DNA of 64,000 nucleotides from CAUZWH01 sp965247665. GTDB taxonomy: Bacteria > Pseudomonadota > Alphaproteobacteria > SHVV01. The notes under the pieces are model-generated. The model did no database searches and had not been told where the DNA came from. It saw only the letters and a program-made list of their open reading frames with translations. The translations under genes were made by a program, and so were the position numbers. Of this stretch, positions 17,605-26,116 are shown one piece after another; position 1 is the stretch's first letter, and every line of letters begins with the position of its first letter. The stretch lies in assembly GCA_965247665.1 (NCBI GenBank), contig CBDFHH010000005.1, positions 434,001-498,000 on the forward strand, in the 5' to 3' direction.

Positions 17605-18597
17605 TCAAGCCGTCGGCATGATACCGAGCCGTGAAAACAGGGCGGCATCGGCATTTCGGTCAGGATTGGCGGTCGTCAGCAGTTTATCGCCGCAAAAGAT
17701 CGAGTTGGCGCCGGCGAAGAAGCACAACGCCTGAAGCTCGTCGCTCATCAGTTCGCGCCCCGCCGAGAGCCGCACCACCGATCGCGGCATCATGATGCGA
17801 GCCACGGCGATCGTGCGCGCGAACTCCAACGCGTCGATTTCCTCCGTGCCGAACAAGGGTGTCCCCGCGACCCGCATCAGCATGTTGATCGGTACGCTTT
17901 CGGGATGCTGCGGCAGGTTGGCGAGCTCGACGAGCAGGCCCGCGCGGTGGTCGCGGCTTTCACCCATGCCGACGATGCCGCCGCAACACACCGCGATGCC
18001 GGCGTCACGCACATAGCCCAGCGTTTCGAGCCGATCGTCGTAGGTGCGGGTGGTAATGATCTCGCCGTAATATTCGGGTGAGGTATCGAGGTTGTGGTTG
18101 TAGTAGTCGAGGCCGGCGGCGCGCAGCCGTTCGGCCTGCTCGCGCGTCATCATACCGAGGGTGACGCAGGTCTCGAAACCCAGCGCCTTGACCTCGCGCA
18201 CCATCTCACAGACCGCGTCGAGATCCTTGTCCTTGGGGCCGCGCCACGCCGCCCCCATGCAGAAGCGCGAAGCGCCGTCGGCGCGGGCCGCTCGCGCCGC
18301 GGCCAAGACGTCGTCGAGATCCATCAGCTTGGCCGCGGCGACGCCGGTGTCGTACTGCGCCGCCTGCGGGCAGTACGCGCAGTCCTCGGGGCAGCCGCCG
18401 GTCTTGACCGACAGCAGCGTGCTGATCTGCACGCGGTTGGCCGCATGATGACGGCGGTGCACGGCGTGGGCGCCGTAGAGCAGGTCGTTGAACGGTTCGG
18501 CGTAGAGCGACAGCGCTTCGGCACGGGTCCAGTCGTGCCGCAGCTGCTGCGCCGGGTGCGCGGCGCGCGCGTGTTCGGAGATACTCGGTTCGGCCAT
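17605..18597 (-). CDS. bioB: biotin synthase
   Basis: 330 aa, normal BioB length. Radical-SAM motif CPEDCAYCPQ (CxxxCxxC, cysteines near residue 70), preceded by STLLSVKTGG; YYNHNLDTSPEYY; CCGGIVGMGE; LSAGRELMSDE; and FFAGANSIFCGDKLLTT near the end. It inserts sulphur into dethiobiotin using a [4Fe-4S]/SAM centre and a sacrificial [2Fe-2S] cluster. No other bio genes are adjacent, so the pathway is dispersed in this genome. Very sure. Confidence 0.96.
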   Translation of the reverse strand: MAEPSISEHARAAHPAQQLRHDWTRAEALSLYAEPFNDLLYGAHAVHRRHHAANRVQISTLLSVKTGGCPEDCAYCPQAAQYDTGVAAAKLMDLDDVLAAARAARADGASRFCMGAAWRGPKDKDLDAVCEMVREVKALGFETCVTLGMMTREQAERLRAAGLDYYNHNLDTSPEYYGEIITTRTYDDRLETLGYVRDAGIAVCCGGIVGMGESRDHRAGLLVELANLPQHPESVPINMLMRVAGTPLFGTEEIDALEFARTIAVARIMMPRSVVRLSAGRELMSDELQALCFFAGANSIFCGDKLLTTANPDRNADAALFSRLGIMPTA

Positions 18598-18686
18598 GAT
18601 CGCGTTGGTGGCGGGACGCTCGCCGCGCGGCGATCCTACACGGGCTCGCCGGAGCCGGCCAGCGTCGGGATGGCTAAGTCGCGTTG

Positions 18687-19127
18687 TTATTGAAGTTCCC
18701 TCGTATCGATCACTTCGAAGTCGGTCGTGATCTCGGCGGTCTTGGCCATCATCGCCGACGCCGAGCAGTATTTTTCTTGCGACAGCTTGATCGCCCGGAC
18801 CACCTTGTCCGGGTTGACGCCGCGGCCCGTAACGACGAAGTGCATATGGATGCGGGTAAAAACACCGGGGTCGGCGTCGGCGCGGTCAGCGTCGAGCTCG
18901 ACGACGCAGTCTTCGATCGGCTCGCGTCCCTTGTCGAGGATTTGCACCACGTCGAAGGCGCTGCAGCCGCCGGTGCCGATCAGCACCAGTTCCATCGGGC
19001 TGGGGCACTGGGTGCGGCCGTCGGCATCCTTGCCCGTGCCCAGCACGACGGTGTGGCCGGAGCCGGATTCGCCGACAAAGCGACGCGCCTCAACCCACTT
19101 GATGCGGGCCCGGGTCGTCCCTGCCAT
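18687..19127 (-). CDS. OsmC-family peroxidase (YhfA-like)
   Basis: 146 aa from the ATG at 19127; longer open frames to the right overlap the dioxygenase gene in another frame and are not real. Two family cysteines are seen: C55 in IGTGGCSAFDVVQIL and C121 in EKYCSASAMMAKTAE, the redox pair that reduces organic hydroperoxides. Lies 10 bases downstream of the dioxygenase gene on the same strand, so probably co-transcribed; a protective role against peroxide products is possible (inference). Confidence 0.88.
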   Translation of the reverse strand: MAGTTRARIKWVEARRFVGESGSGHTVVLGTGKDADGRTQCPSPMELVLIGTGGCSAFDVVQILDKGREPIEDCVVELDADRADADPGVFTRIHMHFVVTGRGVNPDKVVRAIKLSQEKYCSASAMMAKTAEITTDFEVIDTRELQ

Positions 19128-19137
19128 GTGGGCGGCG

Positions 19138-20166
19138 TTAGAGAAAATAGGGCCGATCGGCGGGGTCGGCGGCCATCGCCGCGGCGAAGTTCGGCTCGCG
19201 CGCGAAATAGAACTCGCACAGCATGTCGTCGGGATCGCGCACGAACAGCGCAAGCTTGCTGTCGTTGTCGACCTTCCTCTCGATCGTCTGTCCGGCCGCC
19301 CGCAAACGGTCTTCGGCAACGACCAGGTCGTCCTCGTCAACCGCCTGGTAGCTATAGTGATGGATCGCCGCCGGCGCACCCGCGGCCTGCGCGACCAGGC
19401 CGACGGTAAAGGCATGGTTCGAGCCCGAGCCTTGGAACAGGACGACGTCGGCGGTTGCGGATTCGAACACCCGATCGAGCCCCATCACCTCGCCGTAATA
19501 GTCGACCATCGCGCCATGGTTGGCGGTGAGATAGACGAGATGGGTGAAGCGCCGGCTGTGCACCGCCGCGTCCTCCACGCGGCGCCACTCGGGATCGAGG
19601 TCGAATCTGGATTCGCCGAGCGCTGCGCCGGGGTCGGGCTCCCACGACCCCGTAACCGGACGTCCTTCCTGCGATTCGAAGAAGCTGCGCCAGTCGGCGA
19701 CGATGTCGGCATAGATTTCGTTCTCATGCCCGTCGGGGTCGAACAGATAGACGCTGTGAGCGGTCTGGTGGTCGATCAGACGATAGATCGGCAGATCGTA
19801 TTCGACCGCACGCTGATACGCGTCAATCAAGCGCTGCTCGTTCTCCATCTCCCAGCCCATGTGGTTGAGGCCGGGCGTATGCGCGCGTTCGCTCGAGGGT
19901 ACGGGTTTGCCGTCGCGCCCCAATAACGGCGCGGTAGAACACTCGACGATGCCGAGATCGTGGTGGGTGTTGCCGTTGGTCAGAAACGCAGCCTTGACCT
20001 GGTGGATACGGAAGGCGTCTTCGAAGCCCGCCACCTTCTCGTAGAAGCGCACCGAGCGATCGAGCTCGCCCACGAACAGATTGGCGTGACCGAGCCGGCG
20101 CGGCGAGAATCGTACCGGCGGCATCGACGATAGTTCCTGCGCCTGCTGTTGTGCGGCAATCGCCAT
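19138..20166 (-). CDS. two-domain extradiol-dioxygenase-like VOC protein
   Basis: 342 aa; the ATG at 20166 is chosen over 20181 because GGAGGG lies five bases before it. Two paired vicinal-oxygen-chelate domains. Domain 1: LGHANLFV (H27), GLNHMGWEME (H102), DPDGHENEIY (E150). Domain 2: FTHLVYLT (H209), IHHYSYQ (H269/H270), LCEFYF (E318). Type I extradiol enzymes normally keep the 2-His-1-Glu iron site in the C-terminal domain only; here both domains seem complete. Probably cleaves a catechol-like ring or a related substrate. Next gene is OsmC, 10 bases on. Fold sure, substrate unknown. Confidence 0.8.
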   Translation of the reverse strand: MAIAAQQQAQELSSMPPVRFSPRRLGHANLFVGELDRSVRFYEKVAGFEDAFRIHQVKAAFLTNGNTHHDLGIVECSTAPLLGRDGKPVPSSERAHTPGLNHMGWEMENEQRLIDAYQRAVEYDLPIYRLIDHQTAHSVYLFDPDGHENEIYADIVADWRSFFESQEGRPVTGSWEPDPGAALGESRFDLDPEWRRVEDAAVHSRRFTHLVYLTANHGAMVDYYGEVMGLDRVFESATADVVLFQGSGSNHAFTVGLVAQAAGAPAAIHHYSYQAVDEDDLVVAEDRLRAAGQTIERKVDNDSKLALFVRDPDDMLCEFYFAREPNFAAAMAADPADRPYFL

Positions 20167-20734
20167 GGCTTCCCTCCGCATGTTTTATCCGGCACGATAG
20201 CACGTCTCGAGCCGGCACGCTGCGGCGATCGCGGGCGCGGCGGCCATCCGCGACGAAAAATGGCGGCCGATCGGACCGCCGAAGATGTCGCCGCCCCCGC
20301 GCCGGTCAATTCTTTGCCCGATAACGCCGAGCGTACAACCACCCAGATAGTGGTTTGCGGCGGGTTATCGCACTAAGGTGCACAATCGCCCAAGTAAATA
20401 ATTATCCGAACCTCAAGAAAGCTCCCGGCCGGGGCTCGGATAGGAGCGGATGGTGAACGCGTTGGTCGATTGCCCGCGCTGCGCATTTTCGCGTCGAGGG
20501 CCTCGCTTGCGAAGATTGGTCGATTGCTGTCGCCAAATCCTGACGTCGCCGGCTCGACATCTACTCTTCGCGCCACCTCGCAGCATCGGGCAGGCAGGAT
20601 TGCCGTGACGTATCCGCGGCCTCAGCGCCCCGGCCTCATTGAAGCTTGCAGCAGTTGGCAGGGCCGCCACACTTGATTCGGCGCATCCGCGGCCCCGTCA
20701 CGGCGCGACCGATGACGGGCGGCTCGGATCTAGT
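20167..20734. other. 568-bp intergenic region, no gene recognised
   Basis: Short open frames exist on both strands, but none has a recognisable domain or a good ribosome-binding site. There is a slightly AT-richer patch near 20395-20410 and an inverted pair ATCCGA/TCGGAT around 20405-20440 that could fold. The left side must hold the promoter of the minus-strand dioxygenase-osmC pair. It may contain decayed coding sequence; nothing firmer can be said. Confidence 0.4.
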
Positions 20735-21397
20735 CTAGACGAGATGTGCCTCCAGGAACGGCACCGTGCGGGCCCACGATTGCCGGGCGGCCTCGGCATC
20801 GTAAGCGGCGCTGGTTTCATTGAAGAAACCGTGCTGAGCGTCGTAGCGGTACATGTCATAGGCAACGCCCGCCGCGCGCATCACGTCCTCCAGTTGGTTG
20901 ACGGCGGCCGGCGTGCACCATTCGTCCTGGTTGGCGAAGTGACACTGCAGCGGCATCGAGATCGCGCCGGGGTCGGCAAACTCGGCCGGCGGAATGCCGT
21001 AATAGCAGACCCCCGCATCGGCCTCGGGAATGTGCACCGCACCGGCGATCGTCAACGCCCCGCCCATGCAAAACCCCATCACCGCGACTTTGCGGCCGCT
21101 CGCCTTGAGGTGCCGGGTCGCGCCGCGCAGATCCTGATCGGTGGCACCCGGGAAGTCGAGCCCTCCCATCCAATGATTGGCCTCGTCCGGATCCTGGGTG
21201 ACGCGACCCTCATAGAGATCGGGCGCCAGCGCGTTGAAGCCGGCAGCGGCAAAGCGATCGGCGACGCCGCGTATCTGGTCGTTCAATCCCCACCATTCCT
21301 GGATCACGACGACGCCGGGGTTGCCGGCGCCGGCTTCGGCATAGTGGCCCCTGGTCGTGCCGCCGTCCGGCCGCTTGAATTCGATCATCTCGCCCAT
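20735..21397 (-). CDS. dienelactone hydrolase family protein
   Basis: 220 aa from the ATG at 21397, preceded by GAGGGAGG. Alpha/beta-hydrolase of the dienelactone hydrolase group: QEWWGLN (family Glu), nucleophile motif GFCMGG with Cys, acid residue region FANQDEW, and catalytic His in DAQHGFFNE. These enzymes open dienelactones to maleylacetate in chlorocatechol and other ring-degradation routes. Divergent from the LLM oxidoreductase gene across about 150 bases. Confidence 0.9.
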   Translation of the reverse strand: MGEMIEFKRPDGGTTRGHYAEAGAGNPGVVVIQEWWGLNDQIRGVADRFAAAGFNALAPDLYEGRVTQDPDEANHWMGGLDFPGATDQDLRGATRHLKASGRKVAVMGFCMGGALTIAGAVHIPEADAGVCYYGIPPAEFADPGAISMPLQCHFANQDEWCTPAAVNQLEDVMRAAGVAYDMYRYDAQHGFFNETSAAYDAEAARQSWARTVPFLEAHLV

Positions 21398-21544
21398 CTT
21401 CGTTCCTCCCTCTCGCCGGCGCGATGGAAGCAGCACATGCGCTCGCGCATCGCCTGTTGTCAAGCCGCGCGGCGCTCGATTGCGGCGCGGCAATGAAGTA
21501 GCCTGCCGCGCCCTCCCGCAACCGACAATCCCAGGACATGAGCC

Positions 21545-22567
21545 GTGCATTTCGGCGTTAATCTCAACAATCGCGAAGCGCTGATCGCGCCCAACTACGA
21601 CATCCCGACGCTGCTCGACCTCGCGGGGACAGTCGAGGAGCTGGGGTTCGACTCGATCTGGGTCGGAGACAGCCTGTTCTCGAAGCCGCGCTACGAGCCG
21701 CTCAGCCTGCTGGCGGCGATTTCACAGCGCACCCACAAAGCCAAACTCGGCACCGCCTGCCTGGTTACCGCGACGCGCGATCCGCTGTATCTCGCGCTGG
21801 AGTGGGCGACACTCGACGTGATTTCGGGCGGTCGCACCATCCTTGGCGCCTGCATGGGCAACGCGGCCATGGAGGAAGGGGTGCGCCGCGAGTACGCCGC
21901 CGTTGGGCGCGACTACAAGCAGCGGGCGGGCATCTTCGAAGAAGGGCTGGAGGTCTTGCGTGCCCTGTGGACCGAGGGCCGGGTCGACTTCACGGGCAAC
22001 CACTTGAGCTACGACGACGTCGCCTTCCACTCCGGCACCGAACCCGCGCCGATCCTGCCGATCCAGCAACCGCCGCCGATGTGGATCGTCAGCAACCCGC
22101 GCATGATCCCCGGGGTCGGAGACGGCGCACTGAAGCGCAACATCAACCGCGCGTCGCGGCGCATCGCCCGGCTCGGCGACGGCTGGCTGACCTGCTGCCG
22201 GGCCAAACATTCCGACGAGCTTGTGGAACAGCTCGATGTGATCGTCCAAGCGCGCGATGAAGCCGGCCTCGGCTTGGGGGGCTTCTCGGTGGCCTACCAA
22301 GTGACGATGAATATCGGCAACAGCGCGGCCCAGGCGCGCGCCGGACTCGACCAATACATCGCCGCCTATTACCCCGAGATGACCAAGGCCGGCACCGTCG
22401 ATCTCGACCAATGGGGACCGGTCGGCACACCGGATCGCATCGCCGACTGGCTCGAGGAATTTGCCGCGGCCGGCGTCACCCACTTCGTGTGCCGGTTCGG
22501 CGATCTCGATCAGCCGGCCCAGGTGGAGCGCTTCGCCCGCGACGTTCTACCGCGCTTCAAGGGATAG
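21545..22567 (+). CDS. LLM-class flavin-dependent oxidoreductase (luciferase-like monooxygenase)
   Basis: 340 aa from a GTG start (HFGVNLNNRE). Bacterial-luciferase TIM-barrel signatures: ELGFDSIWVGDSLF, KLGTACLVTATRDPLYLALEWATLDVISG in pieces, GRTILGACMGN, and the C-terminal VGTPDRIADWLEEFAAAGVTHFV. It would use reduced FMN or F420 to oxidise a small organic substrate. It is first in a plus-strand group with a Rieske oxygenase, a 2-oxoglutarate oxygenase and an ABC importer. Substrate unknown. Confidence 0.88.
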   Translation: MHFGVNLNNREALIAPNYDIPTLLDLAGTVEELGFDSIWVGDSLFSKPRYEPLSLLAAISQRTHKAKLGTACLVTATRDPLYLALEWATLDVISGGRTILGACMGNAAMEEGVRREYAAVGRDYKQRAGIFEEGLEVLRALWTEGRVDFTGNHLSYDDVAFHSGTEPAPILPIQQPPPMWIVSNPRMIPGVGDGALKRNINRASRRIARLGDGWLTCCRAKHSDELVEQLDVIVQARDEAGLGLGGFSVAYQVTMNIGNSAAQARAGLDQYIAAYYPEMTKAGTVDLDQWGPVGTPDRIADWLEEFAAAGVTHFVCRFGDLDQPAQVERFARDVLPRFKG

Positions 22568-22724
22568 GCAAACTCACGCGGCGGCGGCCCTCCACGACAG
22601 CAAAGAAGAACGCGCCGGCTGCCGATATGCCGTCGGGAGAGCGGGCTCGACCTGACCGGGCACACGGTGCGGGTGACGGAAACCGGCCGCGAGTCCGGAT
22701 CCGCCGGGCCGCGGGAGCCGGCCG

Positions 22725-22730
22725 TATAAT
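22725..22730 (+). promoter_or_regulatory. candidate -10 box for the Rieske oxygenase gene
   Basis: A perfect TATAAT at 22725-22730, about 55-60 bases before the ATG at 22789. The bases at the -35 position are GC-rich and do not resemble TTGACA, so if real it is probably activator-dependent. The GGAGG ribosome-binding site follows near 22779. Confidence 0.35.
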
Positions 22731-22788
22731 GGGCCGCGAATCTTGCTATCATGAAGCCATAACGGAACGCTCGGGGTCGGAGGCAAAG

Positions 22789-24075
22789 ATGCTGTCGCGC
22801 GAAGACAACGAACGCATAACCCGGGTCGGGCCGGGCACGCCGATGGGGAATCTTATGCGGCGCTATTGGATCCCGGCCGCAATCTCGACCGAGCTCGAGG
22901 CTGACGCGGCGCCGCTTCGCGTCAAGCTGCTGGGGGAAGATCTGGTTGCGTTCCGCGACACCGAAGGCCGTGTCGGCCTGCTCGAAGAGCTGTGCGCGCA
23001 CCGCCGCGCATCGCTGTTTCTCGGACGCAACGAGGAGAGCGGGTTGCGCTGCGTCTACCATGGCTGGAAGTACGACGTCGAAGGACGGCTCGTGGACCAG
23101 CCGACCGAACCGCCGGAAAAGCAGTTCAAGAACAAGATCCGGCTCACCGCTTACCCCACGGTGGAGCGCGGCGGTCTGGTGTGGGCGTATATGGGACCGG
23201 CCGAAAAGATGCCGCCGCCGCCCGACTTCAGCTGGGCGATGGTGCTCGAGAGCCATCGTTTCGTCGAGAAGGGCTGGCAAGAATGCAACTGGCTGCAAGC
23301 GCTCGAAGGTGGCGTCGACTCCTTCCATGTCGCCTGCCTGCATCGTACCATGGGCGAGCTCGAGAAAAATGCCGGCGTGACCGGGATCTGGACCAAGCCG
23401 CATGCGGTCGAGGACGAGGTCGAGCGCACGGATTACGGTCACATCTATGCGGCGACCCGACCCCTTCCCGACGGTCGCAAGTGGGTTCGCGTGTACCAGT
23501 TCGTGATGCCCTTCCACGTGCAGTTCGCCCTTGAGCTCGGGCATGGGGAGACCGACGAGGAGCACTACATGCCGCAATCGAGCGGCAACGCCTGGGTGCC
23601 GATGGATGACGAAAACACCATGTTCTACACCTGGACGGCACGCTTCGGCGACCGGTCGATCAGCGATGACGATCGGGCCTGGCGGGCGCGTATCGGCGGC
23701 CGTGGCCCGGGCGAGCAACTGGCCAACTACCGCAAACGCCGCAACAAAGACGTCGATTGGATGATCGACCGCGAAAAGCAGAAGACCGAAACTTTCTCCG
23801 GGATCGACGGTATCGCAACCCAGGATCACGCGGTGCAGGAGAGCATGGGTCCGATCGTCGATCGAACGAAAGAGCACCTCGGTACTACGGACCGCGCCGT
23901 CGTGGTGATGCGCAACATCATGCTCGACGCGATGACCACGGTGGAGGAAGGCGGCGATCCGCCGGGCGCGGATACCAGCTATTACGATATCTTCGCCACC
24001 GAGCGCATCATCGCCGGCGACGCCGATTGGCGCACGCACTTGCGGCCGCTGTTCTACCGCGAGGCGGCGGAGTAG
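22789..24075 (+). CDS. Rieske [2Fe-2S] aromatic-ring oxygenase, alpha subunit (phthalate dioxygenase/demethylase-like)
   Basis: 428 aa from the ATG at 22789 with GGAGG upstream; open frame to the left is not supported. Rieske motif C69-x-H71 (LCAHRRASLF) and C88-x2-H91 (LRCVYHGWKYD). Mononuclear iron site N167, D177, H180 and H185 (EGGVDSFHVACLH). This is the three-domain layout of one-component-terminal oxygenases such as phthalate 4,5-dioxygenase and LigXa-type O-demethylases. No ferredoxin reductase lies nearby, so electrons must come from elsewhere. Hydroxylates or demethylates an aromatic substrate, perhaps the compound carried by the downstream ABC system (inference). Confidence 0.92.
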   Translation: MLSREDNERITRVGPGTPMGNLMRRYWIPAAISTELEADAAPLRVKLLGEDLVAFRDTEGRVGLLEELCAHRRASLFLGRNEESGLRCVYHGWKYDVEGRLVDQPTEPPEKQFKNKIRLTAYPTVERGGLVWAYMGPAEKMPPPPDFSWAMVLESHRFVEKGWQECNWLQALEGGVDSFHVACLHRTMGELEKNAGVTGIWTKPHAVEDEVERTDYGHIYAATRPLPDGRKWVRVYQFVMPFHVQFALELGHGETDEEHYMPQSSGNAWVPMDDENTMFYTWTARFGDRSISDDDRAWRARIGGRGPGEQLANYRKRRNKDVDWMIDREKQKTETFSGIDGIATQDHAVQESMGPIVDRTKEHLGTTDRAVVVMRNIMLDAMTTVEEGGDPPGADTSYYDIFATERIIAGDADWRTHLRPLFYREAAE

Positions 24076-24131
24076 ACTGGGCGACCGCTGGAGGTCGCAA
24101 GCGGCGCAAACAGGGACGGTTGACCAGGGTT

Positions 24132-25109
24132 GTGAAGCACGAAATTCCGATTATCGACGTCGGGCCGCTGATCCGAGGCGAGCCGGGCGGCATTGAAAGG
24201 GTCGGCCGCGAGGTTGCCAAGGCCTGCGACACGATCGGGTTCTTCTATGCCGTCGGCCATGGCGTTCCAAAAGACGTCGTCGATGGCGCCTTCACCCAGG
24301 CCCAACGGTTCTTCGCCTGGCCGCTCGAAGAGCGCATGAAAATCAAGGTCAACGAGTTCTCGCGCGGCTACTTCCCGCTTGAGCAGATCAGCCATCCCGA
24401 GGGCAAGGGGGTCCCCGACCTCAAGGAAAGCTTCGATTTCGGCCTTGATATTCCGGATCACGATCCCGACGTCATCGCCGGCAAGCTGCACGGCCCCAAC
24501 CGCTGGCCCGACCTTCCGAGGTTCCGTGAACCCGTCGAAGCCTATTTCGCGGCCGTGCACGATTTCGGCTTCAAACTGTTGCCGGCGTTCGCCGCGGCCC
24601 TCGACCTGCCACACGACCACTTCCAGAAGCTCTACCAGCCGCGGCCGATCGCGCTGGCCCGGCTGATCCGTTATCCGCCGCGGCCGGCGGATACCCCGGA
24701 TCGCCAGCTCGCGGCGGCCGCCCACACCGACTATGGCTTTATGACGATCCTGGCGCAGGACGATGCGGGCGGGTTGCAGCTCAAACCTCGCGACGCCGAT
24801 TGGTTCGCGGCACCGTGTATCCCCGACTCGTTCATCATCAATCTCGGGGATCTGCTGGCGCAGTGGACCAATGGCCGCTTCATGTCGATGCCGCATCGCG
24901 TGGTTCAAAATTCCGGCAAGCACAGGCTGTCGATCGCGTTCTTTTACCACCCGACTTTCGACACCAAGGTCGAGTGCCTGCCGACCTGCCAGTCCGCCGA
25001 CAACCCACCGAAATACGAGCCGGTGGGTTTCGGCGAATACATCCTCGGCAAGTACGGCAGGATCTTCGCCCACCAACACCGCGGGAGCCGGCAAACCGCG
25101 GCCGAGTAA
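24132..25109 (+). CDS. 2-oxoglutarate/Fe(II)-dependent oxygenase, isopenicillin N synthase-like
   Basis: 325 aa from a GTG at 24132 (KHEIPIIDVGPLI); a TTG twelve bases earlier is an alternative. N-terminal DIOX_N domain with GFFYAVGHGV; catalytic domain with iron ligands H198 and D200 (AAHTDYGF), H255 (MPHRVV), and the R-x-S 2-oxoglutarate clamp in KHRLSIAFF. It couples oxidative decarboxylation of 2-oxoglutarate to hydroxylation, ring closure or demethylation. Starts 56 bases after the Rieske gene and is followed by the ABC importer, suggesting sequential oxidation of one imported substrate (inference). Confidence 0.9.
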   Translation: MKHEIPIIDVGPLIRGEPGGIERVGREVAKACDTIGFFYAVGHGVPKDVVDGAFTQAQRFFAWPLEERMKIKVNEFSRGYFPLEQISHPEGKGVPDLKESFDFGLDIPDHDPDVIAGKLHGPNRWPDLPRFREPVEAYFAAVHDFGFKLLPAFAAALDLPHDHFQKLYQPRPIALARLIRYPPRPADTPDRQLAAAAHTDYGFMTILAQDDAGGLQLKPRDADWFAAPCIPDSFIINLGDLLAQWTNGRFMSMPHRVVQNSGKHRLSIAFFYHPTFDTKVECLPTCQSADNPPKYEPVGFGEYILGKYGRIFAHQHRGSRQTAAE

Positions 25110-25157
25110 CCCTGACCTCGCAACGATCGGGCTCGGAGGGAGGCGAAACCGCACATC

Positions 25158-26003
25158 ATGTCGACAAGCGCCGTAGAATCCACCGGGCGAGAGCCGATCG
25201 CGGAACGCGCCAGCGGCGATGCGCGAATCGAGCTGCGCGCGGTCAACAAGGTCTTTGGCAGCGAGGCGGATGGCGAGGTGACCGCGGTGCGGGATGCCAC
25301 GTTCGCGGTGCGCCCTGGCGAGTTTGTCGCCATCGTCGGACCCTCGGGGTGCGGAAAAAGCACCATTCTCAACATGGTCGCCGGCCTGTTCGATCCCAGT
25401 TACGGCGACATCCTGATCGACGGTGCCAACGTACCCGATCGCCGACCCTACTGCGCTTACATGTTCCAACACGACCTGCTGCTGCCGTGGCGCACGATCC
25501 GCGACAATGTCGCGCTCGGCATCGAGATCCTCGGCACGCCGCGCAGCGAGGCCCGCAAGCGGTCGGTCGCGCTGCTCGATCGTTTCGGCCTCGGCAGGTT
25601 CGCCAACAAACGCCCACCGCAGCTTTCCGGCGGCATGCGCCAGCGTGCCGCGTTGATGCGTACGTTACTGTGCCCGCGCGAAGTGTTGCTGCTCGATGAG
25701 CCGTTCGGCGCGCTGGACGCGCTCACCCGCGCCAACATGCAGGAATGGCTGCTCGAAGTATGGGAGCAGGACAACCGCACCGTGCTGTTCATCACCCACG
25801 ACGTCGAGGAGGCGCTGTTCCTCGCCGACCGCGTGCTGGTGATGACGGCGCGCCCGGGATCGATCAAGCTGGAAGTGCCGATCGATATCGCGCGGCCACG
25901 GTCGCGTAGAGTGACGACCTCGGAGTCGTTCAATATGCTCAAACAACAGGTTCTCGACGCGATCCACGACGAGAGCATCAAGGCAATGGATTCGGAGTTC
26001 TGA
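25158..26003 (+). CDS. ABC transporter ATP-binding protein, NitT/TauT (SsuB/TauB) type
   Basis: 281 aa. Walker A GPSGCGKST, Q-loop MFQHDLLLPW, signature LSGGMRQRAALMRTLL, Walker B VLLLDEPFGALD, H-loop FITHDVEEALFLADR. Energises an importer formed with the binding protein and two permeases downstream. The last codons (MDSEF) and stop lie inside the first unit of an 18-bp tandem repeat. Each further unit repeats the same DSEF-stop, so array length does not alter the product. Such importers carry sulfonates, nitrate, thiamine precursors or aromatic acids. Confidence 0.93.
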   Translation: MSTSAVESTGREPIAERASGDARIELRAVNKVFGSEADGEVTAVRDATFAVRPGEFVAIVGPSGCGKSTILNMVAGLFDPSYGDILIDGANVPDRRPYCAYMFQHDLLLPWRTIRDNVALGIEILGTPRSEARKRSVALLDRFGLGRFANKRPPQLSGGMRQRAALMRTLLCPREVLLLDEPFGALDALTRANMQEWLLEVWEQDNRTVLFITHDVEEALFLADRVLVMTARPGSIKLEVPIDIARPRSRRVTTSESFNMLKQQVLDAIHDESIKAMDSEF

Positions 26004-26073
26004 GTGGATTCGGAGTTCTGAGTGGATTCGGAGTTCTGAGTGGATTCGGAGTTCTGAGTGGATTCGGAGTTCT
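25988..26073. repeat. tandem repeat, 18-bp unit, four full copies and one partial
   Basis: Unit GGATTCGGAGTTCTGAGT at 25988, 26006, 26024 and 26042, plus a partial copy GGATTCGGAGTTCT at 26060-26073. Full copies are identical. The array begins in the last codons of the ABC ATPase gene and fills the gap to the binding-protein gene. Identity of all units suggests recent slippage expansion. Confidence 0.97.
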
Positions 26074-26116
26074 AGGTGGAGTAGAGCCGAGCCGAGTCTA
26101 ACCAAGGGAGAAGGAC

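Noticed and set aside
25988..26073. CRISPR-like array
   Set aside because: Units are contiguous 18-bp direct repeats without spacers and no cas genes are present; it is a simple tandem repeat.
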